Assembly: GCA_027924645.1 (NCBI GenBank)
Contig: BSBN01000254.1
Location: forward strand, 14,330,501 to 14,394,500
DNA: 64,000 nt
Origin: Cunninghamia lanceolata
Lineage: Eukaryota > Streptophyta > Pinopsida > Cupressales > Cupressaceae
Direction of reading: 5' to 3'
Shown: piece after piece, positions 24,801 to 36,049 of the stretch
How the letters are laid out: the number at the start of each line of letters is the position of its first letter
How positions within the stretch are numbered: position 1 is the stretch's first letter
Position numbers and translations under genes: made by a program
The notes under the pieces: generated by a model
Databases searched by the model: none
The model's input: the letters and a program-made list of their open reading frames with translations, nothing else
What the model was told of the DNA's origin: nothing

Positions 24801-24929
24801 AATGTTCATTTGATAAAGTATCGAGGTAGACCTTTGAACAAAATATTGTGGAAGGTGCGTTAGTCTGACCATGAAGCAATACTTGACACAATAAAGAGTA
24901 GAGCAGACCTGGATGGTTCATTGGATTAA
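21849..24929 (+). pseudogene. Transposase-like protein with D-F-x-E-N-Y motif (degenerate gene)
   Basis: The ATG at 21849 opens a basic start (MPRKRSRIKPTQEE). A frame slip near 21950 leads into the frame that stays open to 23992, apart from TAG at 22367 and TGA near 22487. The 493-codon stretch from 22511 has a basic helix-rich part, a Cys/His cluster (GCALCAPP, then CLDGTCHRCGG and LPICEH) and a catalytic-looking core: IDFVENYS (Asp 23585), WLDNSASQFKN (Asp 23852) and GHGKGEH (Glu 23969). This is compatible with a DDE triad spaced 89 and 39 residues. A deletion/frameshift near 23971 and TGA at 23995 follow. The frame resumes (RRFFWLIDD, EMHSFRSS, SCFCSSC) and a probable GT-AG intron (24422-24543) joins LVQLG to HVYAVIADED. 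The last exon has TAG at 24861 and ends at 24929. Similar proteins are, from memory, widespread in eukaryotes. Confidence 0.7.
24422..24543 (+). other. Predicted intron of the transposase-like gene
   Basis: It begins GTAATATAGG and ends AATGTAG. Removing it keeps the frame (one base before, two after). A second GTAATG donor-like copy lies at 24468, after a short duplication of the exon end. Confidence 0.55.
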
Positions 24930-25579
24930 TTTGTAAGTATTCACATTGATTTTGTAAAGTTATGTTACATTGAGTTGTAAGTATGCACATTAATTTGTAA
25001 GGTTTGTCTTTTTTTATTTCCTCCTGCATTTTTACACATATGTACACATTTTTACATCATCATGTTATGCATTTTTGGTGTCCTACTCCTGATGCGACCA
25101 AACTCATAACTCACCCTACTAGACACCATTTGATGATCTCTCCAACACTCTAGATCTAGGGCGCCCAATCATGATGATGACCTATATACCATTCTCCCAA
25201 GGTGCTCATAATGAATGAAAAGAAGACCAAGGGCGCCCAAGCTTAATAGACTTATTTCTTTCAATTTTGATGATCCAAACTCTTGCAATATGACATCCAC
25301 TTTCATGCCTTTAGATCTTCCTTCACATATAGGGTACCAAATCAAGTTGAAGAATCTACATAAGGGCACCAAACTGGATGAAAGGAGACATGAAATGTGC
25401 CTTAGGACTCCATGCTAAGGTTTGAGCCATTAAAGTCTCTTGATATTAGGCGCTCATGATGATGAAACTTAGAGCTTTTTCCTTTCCTATGCGCTCATCT
25501 AAGATGTTTGAATGATAAGGAGTGCCTCAACCTCTATAATATACATTGGGTACCAAATCAAGGTGATTTTAAGTCACTT
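24930..25579. other. Unassigned stretch with GGCGC words
   Basis: No gene is seen. Words such as GGGCGCCCA (25160, 25230) and AGGCGCTCAT (25447) recur at intervals, as in 28170-31100. Confidence 0.45.
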
Positions 25580-28160
25580 TGAGTCATTTGGGGTCAGTTT
25601 GAGTCTTTGAGTCATGTTGCAAAAAAGTGTCAATGTTGTCAAGTTACACAAAGCAACTTTTGCATTTTTGGTGTCTTGCTTGTGATGTGACCAAACTGAC
25701 TATTCCAACACATCTGGATGGGTACATTTATGCTAGGCATGGTCTTGTTTTTCACCCAAACATGTTGAAACAGTCTGAGCTACATTGTACCAACGATATC
25801 CTTGAAGAGTCTAAAGTGCAAAAAGGCTGCAATCTTTGACGAGATGTTACTCAAAAATCATGTCACTTAGAAACATTCTGTCTAAGGCAATGCTATCATT
25901 TAGAGTGCCTCTACAATAACCTCTCTCAATTTTTTATAGCTCTGAGGCATTTGCCCATGGTGAAAGGTTTTCTGCTGCCCCAAAAATCGTCAGAAGGAGG
26001 CAGTGTAAAGTTGCAAAGGGGTGTAACTTTCATCTTGCTCATGATGTGACCAAACTGACTATTCCAACACGTCTGAATGGGTACATTTACACTAGGCATG
26101 GTCCTATTTTTCACCCAAACATGTCGAAATAGTCGGAGCTACATTGTACTAACGATATCCCCGAAGAGTCCAAAGTGCAAAAAGGCTGCAATATTTGACG
26201 AGATGTTACTCGAAAACTATGTCACTTAGAAACATTCTATTTGAGGCAACGCAATCAGGTAGAGTGCCTCTACAATAACCTCTCTCAATTTTTTATAGCT
26301 CTGAGGCATTTGCCTATGGTGAAAGGTTTTCTGCTGCCCCAAAAATCGTCATAAGGAGGTAGTGTAAAGTTGCAAAGGGGTGTAACTTTCATCTTGCTCA
26401 TGATGTGACCAAACTAACTATTCCAATGCATTCAAATGGGTACATTTAAGCTAGACATGGTCCTATTTTTCACCCAAACATGTCAAAATAGTCAGAGCTA
26501 CATTGTACCGACGATATCCTTGAAGAGTCCAAAGTGCAAAAAGGCAGCAATCTTTGACGAGATGTTACTCGAAAACTGTGTCACTTAAAAATATTCTGTC
26601 TAAGGTAATGTGATCATGTAGAGTGCCTTTACAATAACCTCTCTTGGTTTTTTATAGCTCTAAGGCATTTGCCCGTGGTGAAAGGTTTTTTGCTGCCCCA
26701 AAAATCGTCAGAAGGAGGCAGTGTAAAGTTGCAAAGGGGTGTAACTTTTGTCCTGCTTGTGATGTGACCAAACTGACTATTCCAATGCATCCAAATGGGT
26801 ACATTTATACTAGGCATGGTCCTATTTTTCACCCAAACATGTCGAAACAGTCGGAGCTACATTGTATCGACGATATCCCTGAAGAGTCCAAAGTGCAAAA
26901 AAGCTGCAATCTTTGACAAGATGTTACTCGAAACCGTGTCACTTAGAAATATTCTATCTAAGGAAACACAATCACGTAGAGTTCCTCTACAATAACCTCT
27001 CTCAATTTTTTATAGCTCCAAGGCATTTGCCCGTGGTGAAAGGTTTTCTGCTGCCCCAAAAATCGTCAGAAGGAGGCAGTGTAAAGTTGCAAAGGGGTGT
27101 AACTTTCATCCTGCTCCTAATGCAACCAAACTGACTATTCCAATGCATCTGAATGGGTACATTTATGCTAGGCATGGTCCCATTTTTCACCCAAACATGT
27201 CGAAACAGTCGGAGCTACATTGTACCGACGATATCCCTGAAGAGTCCAAAGTGTAAAAAGGTAGCAATCTTTGACAAGATGTTACTTGAAAACTGTATCA
27301 CTTAGAAACATTCTATCTAAGGCAACATGATCATGTAGAGTGCCTCTACAATAACCTCTCTCAATTTTTTATAGCTCTGAGGCATTAGCCCATAGTGAAA
27401 GGTTTTCTGCTGCCTCAAAAATTGTCAGAAGGAGGCAGTGTAAAGTTGCAAAGGGGTGTAACTTTCATCCTACTCGTGATGAGACCAAACTGACTATTCC
27501 AATGCATCTGAATGGGTACATTTACACTAGGCATGGTCCTATTTTTAACCCAAACATGTCGAAACAGTCGGAGCTACATTGTACCGATAATATCCCTGAA
27601 GAGTCCAAAGTGTAAAAAGGCTGCAATGTTTGACAAGATGTTACTCAAAAATTGTGTCACTTAGAAACATTCTGTTTAAGGTAACGCGATCACATAGAGT
27701 GCCTCTACAATAACCTCTCTCAGTTTTTTATAGCTCTGAGGCATTTGCCCGTGGTGAAAGGTTTTCTGCTGCCCCAAAAATCATCAGAAGGAGGCAGTGT
27801 AAAGTTGCAAAGGGGTGTAACTTTCATCCTACTCATGATGTGTCCAAATTGACTGTTCCAACGCATCCAAATGGGTACATTTTTGCTAGGCATGGTCCTA
27901 TTTTTCACCCAAACATGTCGAAACAGTCGGAGCTACATTGTACCGACGATATCCCTGAAGAGTCCAAAGTGCAAAAAGGTAGCAATCTTTGACGAAATGA
28001 TACTTGAAAATCATGTCACTTAGAAATATTCCGTCTGAGGCAACATGATCATGTAGAGTGCCTCTACAATAACCTCTCTCAATTTTTTATAGCTCTGAGG
28101 CATTTGCCCGTGGTGAAAGGTTTTCTGCTACCCCAAAAATCGTCAGAAGGAGGCAGTGTA
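25580..28160. repeat. 359-bp tandem satellite, about seven copies
   Basis: The landmark TATAGCTC recurs at 25935, 26294, 26653, 27011, 27370, 27729 and 28088, that is every 359 bp (once 358). Copies differ by scattered substitutions and very few indels. Each unit holds a 62-codon minus-strand frame with a constant segment (TPLCNFTLPPSDDFWGSRKP) and a partly open plus-strand frame (FHPNMSKQSELHC). I do not recognise either as a known protein. Stable reading in both strands is probably a by-product of recent amplification. The first unit is partial and the last ends in GGAGGCAGTGTA. Confidence 0.92.
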
Positions 28161-31100
28161 TTAAGTCAGGATGAAAGCCTATTCACTCTAGGCACCTGTT
28201 TTTGACCAAATCACACATGCGTCTTGAACAAGTGATGCTACAAGTGGTGAACAAAATGGGCGCCTTAAAGAATTGAGCCCTCCAAGACATCTTGCAATTG
28301 CCTAAAAGTCTAAAATTTACATGAGTTAAGGTGCCATTTTCCATCTCCAGAGCCTCCTTTGAGCACCTTAACATGGAGTGAATGTTTTAGTCTATGAAAG
28401 ATTTCACCTAAAGAATATAACAGCCCCTTGAGTCACTAGGATGAACTAAGTTAACAAAAGGAACTTCATCAAGGGAGGCGCACTTGTGCATCTAGACAAC
28501 TCCAGTTTAGCACCTGAGAAAAAGCATGTTTAGAGACACCCCTCGAATGAACCCTATAGAACCAATAAGAATCTTCTCTAGGTCCATAATTAACTCACGC
28601 CCATATCCAAGTGAAAGTCTCCTTGGTCTTCCTGCTAAAACCTCTAAAGGGTAACCATCTCAACAAGTGTCAAATACTAAGCACATGACCAATGTACTCA
28701 ATACCAAGAGAACCAACAAGACCACTATCAAAAATCTAACTACAAAATTAGGTATCCAAACATGATATGATGATCTAACATCTCCTCCTAGAAGATCACA
28801 TGCACCAATACAGACATCCTAGTCTCAAGAGAACTTGTATTATGCTAATACTCTAATCTAGAATCAAGAGTCCACCAAGACACACTACCAAAAACCTCTA
28901 AACCAAGGATCAACATCTACAACCACATGAAGATAACCATTACACCCAACCACTATATAAGATCATCCATCACTAGGTGACGAATACACATCACTATCAA
29001 AGCAACATCCATCCTCTCATCCCAATGCAACATACTAATGTGCAAATGAGCATAGACATGGAAAAATAACAAAGTCATCTCGTGGATATAGGCAATATGC
29101 ATTCAAGTCATCCCACTACAATCAATGAGGTGTGCATCCCAAAAAAATGCATAACTTGTAGATCCCAACCATTGAAAACATGCAAAATCATCATCACATT
29201 AGTAATCATCATCACATTAGTAAACATTATCACATTAGTAAACTAGTAAACATCATTTGCATCCATACTTAAACCAATCTTATTGTTGTGTTTGACGTGT
29301 CCTCTTTCAAACAACCATTTAACAAAATTTGAGTCCAAACAATAAACATTTACAACAATAAACATCTCAAAGTCCAAAATCCAAACATTCTATCATCCTT
29401 AATCATTTCCATCATGGACCCTTGGTTTGAAAAAATCATTATGCAAGATAAAAAACCTATGCCTATTACCTTGTCCGAGGATCATGCAAAACCCAAAATG
29501 ATTAGCCTAGTACCATGTGTCATGTCCCTGTTCTCAGCTTGATCATCAAGTGTATAATGGATTAGCCTATTCCTCATTCCCAGAGGCTAATTCCAAATGA
29601 TGAGGGAATGAATTGGTTTCAGACTAACTCTATCTGTTTGTTTTGCAGGAACAAGGTCAGAACCCTAAAATTTGACTAAGTATGGAAGCTTGGGAGCCTA
29701 GTCGTCCATTTCACTCTAGTTTTCCTTACTAAGTGCCTAGCACAAGGATCATCCAAATTAAGTGCCTAAGAACCTCAAGGTGCCTATACATGTTTCTAGG
29801 GATCCTCCAATTGAGCGCCTAGCATAGATGGATGAAGATTGAAAGTTTTCAAGTTAAAGATGTTCTTTGGGTGAACTCACAGCACTAGGCGCATGTGTTG
29901 GTTGGAACTCCTTGGATCTGGTGCCTAGGATTGAAAGCCTTTGATGAGGAGAGAAGTCTCAAGGCCTAGTCTGGCACCCTTACTTGCCTACCCCACCCTC
30001 CAAATGTGCCTAACCTTCATAAGGCGTTAACACTCTATTTTGAGTGCCTAGCAGGGGGTAATGGATAGATTGAAGGCTTGGGAGCTAAGGAAAGTCACTT
30101 AGATGAATAATCAAGATTGAAATGAGAAACTCCTAGCCAAGGTGCAAAATTGGTCAATTCTGGCATCCAGAAATCAAATCTAAGTAAGGTGCTCTTTCCA
30201 TTTGCCAAAGGCTCTATTAGCGCCCTTAGTTGATGATCTCTCCAGACACCTGAAATGGCACCCAGTGGATCTTTCAACTTGTATCAGGAAGAAGGGAAGC
30301 ATTCTCAGTGTTGTTCAGATAATCTAAGTTGTAAAGTTAACAAGGAATAGAGCCAGAGGACAAGGCACACTTATTGGTCTCCATCACCTTAGAAATGTGC
30401 CTAATGCAGTTGGTGTCAACTTCCCTCTTTCTAGCCTCCAAATGGCGCCTAGAGTCAAAAAAGGATTTCACTGAATAATGTTAATGTTTTGAGCATCAAA
30501 CTCTACTTGGCGCATACCTATGCTCTTGCAACCTCAAATTGGCACCTAGGGTTCAGTCATCCTCCTAAGGCATGGTTCTACTCCTCCATAACCCTATTTT
30601 GGCACCTAAACTTGGAAGTACCTTGAAGACTTGGATTAAGATGGAATTCACCTCCAGAATGTTAGGCGCTTGATAGAAGATAAAGGCGCTAGGGTAAAAG
30701 AGCTTCAAAAGTTTGATGTCAAGTGTGAATTGAGATAATAGGCGCTGATACCAGTTGACATTACTCCAAACATGCGCCTAAGAGAGATGCAAGTCCCCAA
30801 GACCAATTTTGGAACAAGGCGCTCCATCAGAGGGTAAGATGATAATCCTTGGAAGTCAAGTGTTTCAAAGATTCTTTGAGAAATTGACAAGTTGTAACCT
30901 AGGCGCCAAAACCCCTGAGAATCCTCCTATTTGGTGCCTAGTTAGAAGAACACTAATATTGTGCCTAAGTGAATTTGAGTGTCAATATAGAGTCATCAAA
31001 CCCCACCAGACATTCATCCATGTCTCTACGACCTCAAGGAAGCGCCCAGCTTAGGATGGTGCCTAGTCTGGTCTCTAATACCTTCAATTGGTGCCTAACC

Positions 31101-31480
31101 CTAAGAGTCTTGCAACTATGACGTTCATCCATACAACAAGCAAGGTGATGCTCCCTTGTGATATTGTGAGGTGTTGACATTTAGTTGACATCATTGAGTT
31201 TGATTGAGTTGATCAAGTGTAGATGCCATTATAAACATCAAGGCTTCAAGGCCTTTCTTTTGTATCTCCATTGAATAAGTTGTAACTTCATGCTATTGAA
31301 AGCATTATCCATGTAATAAGACATTGCAAGTTGATTGAGTCAAATAACTAGACAAGTACCCAACTCTAAGGTTGATTCATTCAAGTAGTTATCTTTGATG
31401 TATATCTTTGTGTTGTTGAAGTAGTTGATGAATTGATAGCAAATAAAATTGTTTAAGGAAAAATTTTCGTAGAACTAGTT
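28161..31480. other. Unassigned 3.3-kb stretch rich in GGCGCCTA/GTGCCTA words
   Basis: No coherent ORF is visible. Between about 29700 and 31100 the words GGCGCCTA, GTGCCTAG, GGCACCTA and AGGCGCTA appear roughly every 20-60 bases within otherwise non-repeated text. Around 31240-31320 the text looks like the end of a transcript or LTR (TTGTATCTCCATTGAATAAG), but no partner copy is in the window. Confidence 0.55.
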
Positions 31481-31984
31481 GGGTATCTTACACCATGCCT
31501 ATCCATCAAACATCACAATGCAATCAAAATCCTAACAACATGCCCATGATCTAAGATCAAGTGCAATCATGCAAAGATATTATCAATCACAAGCCTATTA
31601 AGAATGAACTAGAGTCTTCTAGTACCATACTTTTCCATCAAACACCATCATGTAATCCATGGCCTATCAAGCCTATCAAAGAAAATGCAAACATCCTATG
31701 TAATACAATCGGACTTTAAATATTTGAAGTAGCCATCTATAAATATCCATTCAAAAGTGGATTTATAATGCAAGTATGAACGCCATCAATAAAAAAGATT
31801 TGTATTAACCAAATATCCATATAGGCATACATCAATATCTGTCGATATAAGTATAACATATATACAAAATAGCCATATAGGCTTACAAGAATGCCATATA
31901 GGCATACAATGTCAACTATGTACAATACAAAATATATGTCCACAAATGCCATATAGGCACACAACAAAGGAACACAATAAAAAG
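31481..31984. other. Region downstream of the minus-strand transposon gene
   Basis: AT-rich. The phrase CCATATAGGC with A/T-C-A-C variants recurs four times between 31818 and 31960. It likely includes the 3' untranslated part of the gene that ends at 31985. Confidence 0.5.
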
Positions 31985-34082
31985 TCATTCCCCTCTGGCT
32001 GGTGAAGAGAATAAATCATGAGCAGCCTTTGATCTTCTAGGGGATGGAGACATGCATGTGGCTGGTCTACTACGAACCCGAGGGCTACTCCTCCTATTTA
32101 GTTCTTCCTGCACCTTTACCTGTTACAAAAAAAAGTATAGACATTAATATATAGGAATTACATGTTATAAAAAAATGAAACATTTAACAAAATAATCACT
32201 TACCACTAACATATAATCTATCTCCTTGCTTGCCTCAGTAGCAGGAATAGGCCCTGGTGATGTCATGTCCTATAGAAACCATCCAGATAGAAATTAAACT
32301 TCAAATCAATAATATTTTGATTTTTCAAAAATAGACAACTATAACAATGAATGTAAATAGAAATTTAATAATCTGCCTCATACCCTTGTCAATGCCATAG
32401 AGCTATGAATCACAGAGGCCACACCCTGCTCCATTGCCCTATGAACATGGGGAGGTGTCTCCGCAGCCTGCATCATCTGGAAATAAAACAACATTATTCA
32501 ATTATGAAAACTATAATAGTGATGCAAATCATGGCTCCTAATATACACACACGTTCATCTAAACATGGAAGTACACACAATAAAACACACAAATCACATA
32601 CAAAAATTTAGTAAGTATAATTCATTCATTAAACTATTTATTTTATTACCTCTGTAAAGCTTTGAAGTCCACCACCACTGCCAGGTGTTGCCATGAATTC
32701 TACAGTATTAACCTATTCAACATCCAAAATCAGAAATTAGAATACCATTCATATAACGATGCTATTCACATGTAATATTTATAATTGTTTACTAGTTACA
32801 TACCTCGACAGTAGATGATCTAGTGAAAAATGTAGGTGGAGAACCACTCAAAACTGCATCGACGCTATAACCCTGAAATTTCATTAAAATCATCAATTTA
32901 AATTAGTTAATCTTGTATTTCAAAAATGAAATTTAATAAATTAAATTCAATAAACTTGCTAATATTTACCTGAGTATCAAGGCCGAAAGTCTCACTCAGG
33001 AGGGTATCTGTCATCACCATCTGCTCAGCTGCAGATGTAGCCTGTGCACCTGCGTCCTGACTGTCCATGGGGTCATAACCACAAGTTGACCCACAAGCCT
33101 GGCAAGTATGCAGTGGGACCCTACTCCTCGCACTATCTCCCAACCCACTCTGTGTTGCAGGATTGGCATGCTCTATGATGCCCTGGGTCAAGGCACTAAT
33201 CAACCTCAGTGTATCGACCTCAACACTCTCCTTCACAATGGAAGGGATAGAAACATGCTCGTGGGCTGGTCTGCTAATTACTCGTCTCACTACCCACTGT
33301 GGGTCAAGACGTGCCCCTGGTCTATCCTGTACTGAGCCCCCACCTCTACCCTAGAAGTCCTGCATATCAAAATAGTTTGGTACTTTATTGAGGATAAACT
33401 TGCAGTAGAGTTTCCTCAAAAAGTATTGCAGGACCTCATTATTATTGCATGGAGGATGGTCAAAAACCATCCACCACCTCTGCCCAAAATTGTCCCTTAT
33501 CACTTGGTTGTTGCACCAATGGATAGGAAACCTCTTGCATGTAATGAGTGGAGGTTGATTTGTTTGTGGGTTTGTGAAAATTGAACACAAGTCTAATTTT
33601 GTAATTTGTAATTTTTTGACATCTTGGTATGACAATTTATCTACATAGTAATCTCTAAACTCTCTCTTTTTATCGGTCCAACTAGTTATTTGATTGCTAA
33701 TTGAATTTACATTTGATAACATAGACTCAAGAGATTCGGCAAGCATGGACCTATGCAAGGTTGAAGTGGAAGAATCTTTCAACCTTGCAATTATATCTTC
33801 AATTTGTTTTTTGTTGTTTTCAATTTGCCCCATTATATTATCTTGTGTTCCAGGGGCATGTCGAGGAATGAATGGAGGAGGTTGTTGTTCTGCAGGTATT
33901 TCCTCCTTAGGATTTTGTGGATTTTGAGGAGGAGGAGGAGGAGGAGGAGGTGCATTAACATTTCTTGACAATTAACGAAATATACATAAAAAATCAATAA
34001 AAACCTACCTATTTAGAAAGAAATTCAAACAAAAAAACAAAGATAACTCACCTCTTTGGCGTGCTTGACGTCGCGGCGACAT
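31985..34082 (-). pseudogene. Second transposon gene: seven-exon gene of unknown function (one in-frame stop)
   Basis: On the minus strand exons with good GT-AG borders are 34082-34052 (MSPRRQARQR), 33963-32970, 32872-32804, 32712-32650, 32476-32384, 32269-32204 and 32119-31985 (stop TGA). Exons from the end of the second onward are multiples of three, so all five later introns are phase 0. This gives about 480 codons. Features are a basic start, a Pro run (PPPPPPPP) with PQNPQNP, a charged helical region (MGQIENNKKQIEDIIARL), an aromatic/basic core (RFPIHWCNNQVI, RWWMVFDHPP), CQACGSTCG, and an Arg/Ser-Pro-rich end (MSPSPRRSK) that could be a nuclear signal. Defects are TAG at 33353-33351 and a phase mismatch between exons 1 and 2. 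It lies next to the right TIR and faces the transposase gene. Its function is unknown; a DNA-binding accessory protein is an inference. Confidence 0.65.
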
Positions 34083-34225
34083 TTTGGCGATGAATTGACA
34101 AGCTTTTTGTATTGATTGGTGTTTTGCAGAATGCGAGCGCGTTTTTGAGGGTTTGGAGGCCGCAGGTAGAGGAGAAAGTGGGAGTGAAATGAAATTCACT
34201 TACATTTTTTTCATTTATAGTCGGC

Positions 34226-34352
34226 CATAATGCGAGCGCGTTATAACGCGCTCGCGTTATGGCTCGGTAATGACGAGCCTGAGGCTTGTCATTACCAAGC
34301 CATAACATGAGCGCGTTATAACGCGAGCACGTTATAACATGCTCGCGTTATG
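34226..34352. repeat. Subterminal GCGC-rich palindromes, right
   Basis: A 36-bp near-perfect palindrome lies at 34226-34261 (arms CATAATGCGAGCGCG and CGCGCTCGCGTTATG around TTATAA). It is followed by an inverted repeat GGCTCGGTAATGAC...GTCATTACCAAGCC (34261-34302) and a longer variant with three GCGC arms (34303-34352). This mirrors 16389-16510 at the left end. Confidence 0.85.
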
Positions 34353-34383
34353 ACTTAAATTTGTTTGAAATTATTTTGGCCAC

Positions 34384-34414
34384 TTTTTGGCCCCCCATCT
34401 TTTTGCAGTTACCC
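34384..34414 (-). repeat. Terminal inverted repeat, right end
   Basis: Read on the minus strand it starts GGGTAACTGCAAAAAG and continues ATGGGGGGCCAAAAAG, matching the left end. TTTT follows on the plus strand. Confidence 0.7.
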
Positions 34415-34524
34415 TTTTCACTATTGGAAGTTTTTTATTGCACTCAGGTTTCTCCTGATTTTTTATTTTTTTATTTTTTTATTTTTCTTTTTTTTTTGAT
34501 TTTTTGATTGGGATACCCGATGGG

Positions 34525-35951
34525 TTATGCATAGAATTTCTTCAGATGCAAAATGTTCATCAGCTCATCCAAAGGTTGCCCCTCAGGTGTTGCAAGTTGG
34601 TAGGCTCCTGATCCATAACTAGCTATGATGACATATGGTCCTAACCAATTGGGTTCGAACTTACCTTTCTTAGTGCGCTCTTGCAAATTTTTCTAATTTT
34701 CCATGAGGATAAGATCACCTACTTCAAATTTTTGGGTTCTGATTCCTTTGTTATAGCTTCTCCTGAGAAGATTTTGATAGGCCTGTAGGTGATTCAATGC
34801 ATTCAGGCATTTCTCATCCAGTAGTTCAAGTTGATGCAACCTTACGACTCTGTATTCCTCATCAGAGATTACGTTTTGCAGGGATACTTGTAGGGATGGG
34901 AGCTTGATGTCAATAGGTAAAATGGCTTCAGATCCGAATACTAGTGAAAATGGAGTGGCTCCAGTGGGGGTGCAGATGCTTGTGTGGTATGCCCATAGGG
35001 TAGGGTTGAGTTGGAGGTGCTAGTCACGACCAGCTTCATTGACTGTCTTCTTGAGAATGCAGAGAATGGTTTTATTGGAAGCCTCTGCTTGACCGTTTCC
35101 TTGAGGGTAATACGGCGTGGAGAAATGGTGTTTGATATCGAATTTTCACACAAGGTACGAACTTCTTGGTTCCTGAATGGATTTCCATTGTCAGTGACAA
35201 TGGAATGAGGGATACCATAGTGGCAGATGATGTAATGGAGGATAAACTTGGAGATTTGGGTGCCAGTGGAGAAGGTGAGTGGTATTGCTTCCACCCACTT
35301 GGTGAAGTATTCAGTAGCAGTGATTATGAACTTATGGCCATTTAAGAATGGGGGATGAATTTTTCAAACGAGGTTGAGTCCCCATTGTGAGAAAGGCCAC
35401 GGTGTTGTGATGGGTTGCAACTCCTGTACTAGTGCCTGGATGAGATCACCATGTTGTTGACATGGGAGGTAGTTTTTGATGAACCAGTAGGCGTCTTAGT
35501 CCATGGTTGGCTAGTAATATCCAGTCCTGATGATCTTTTTAGAAAGAGTGGGTCCACTTGAATGTGCCCCACAGATGCTTGTGTGTACCTCTTCTAAGGC
35601 TACCTCAGCTTCCCTAGAGTCTAAACATCATAGAAGTGTGCCATCAAGACTCCTTTTGTACAGGGTGCCGCCTACAAGTATGAAACAAGAGGCTCGACAA
35701 ATGAAGGATTTTTGCTGTGAGGTGGATAGGTTAGGTGGGATGATATTATTGTGGAGGTATAGGTAGGTTTCTTGATACCATGGGGATAGGGGACCAATGA
35801 CTTTGCACACTAGTTCTGATTGAGGAACATCGTATGCTGGGATGGGGAGTTCTTCTATCAAAAACTCACATTTCTTGTTGTCTTTCTTCATGTCAACCAG
35901 AGATCCAATGGTGGCCATGGCGTCTGCAGCTTTGTTGTTGAACCTTGGCAT
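34525..35951 (-). pseudogene. Tat integrase
   Basis: The minus strand encodes a gypsy-type integrase. The zinc-binding part lies upstream of GYYWPTMD (about 35510), with C-x2-C traces (CQQHGD). In the catalytic core I see ATEYFTKWVEAIP (first Asp replaced by Glu in the usual A-T-D-Y-F), then IPHSIVTDNGNPF with the second Asp kept. The C-terminal part ends KGKFEPNWLGPYV, YGSGAYQLATPEG and MNILHLKKFYA followed by TAA at 34527-34525, the typical end of Tat/gypsy pol. Stops include a TAG after LILMEN (where CAG would fit) and several near 35360-35560. Frame breaks are present around 35150. The element is not able to integrate by itself. Confidence 0.85.
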
Positions 35952-36049
35952 TTGCTTAAAGTGGATGTGATTGAAGTATTCTTTGAATCATCGACCATCT
36001 TTTTGTAGGGTAGGAGCTTATCATCTTTGGTCTTGTACTCATTATTTAC

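Larger units (their letters stand above)
15509..34414 (+). mobile_element. 18.9-kb DNA transposon with two inward-facing genes and satellite cargo
   Basis: The ends are inverted copies of about 31 bp: GGGTAAGTGCAAGAAGATGG on the left and GGGTAACTGCAAAAAGATGG read inward on the right, both continuing GGGGCCAAAAAG. Both ends have GCGC-rich palindromes within about 1 kb. Inside are a transposase-like gene on plus (21849-24929), a multi-exon gene on minus (34082-31985), a telomere-like satellite and a 359-bp satellite. The host Tat element has pol ending at 34525 and its antisense ORF region ending near 15508, so the element lies in the Tat 3' region. I cannot name the superfamily. Fewer than 40 terminal bases match, so the alternative is a composite of smaller insertions. 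Confidence 0.65.

Noticed and set aside
25580..28160. CRISPR-like array
   Set aside because: The unit is 359 bp with no short repeat and unique spacer pattern, in a plant genome.
15509..34414. Interpretation as a Helitron
   Set aside because: There is no Rep/helicase protein, no TC start or CTRR end with hairpin, and the ends are inverted copies.
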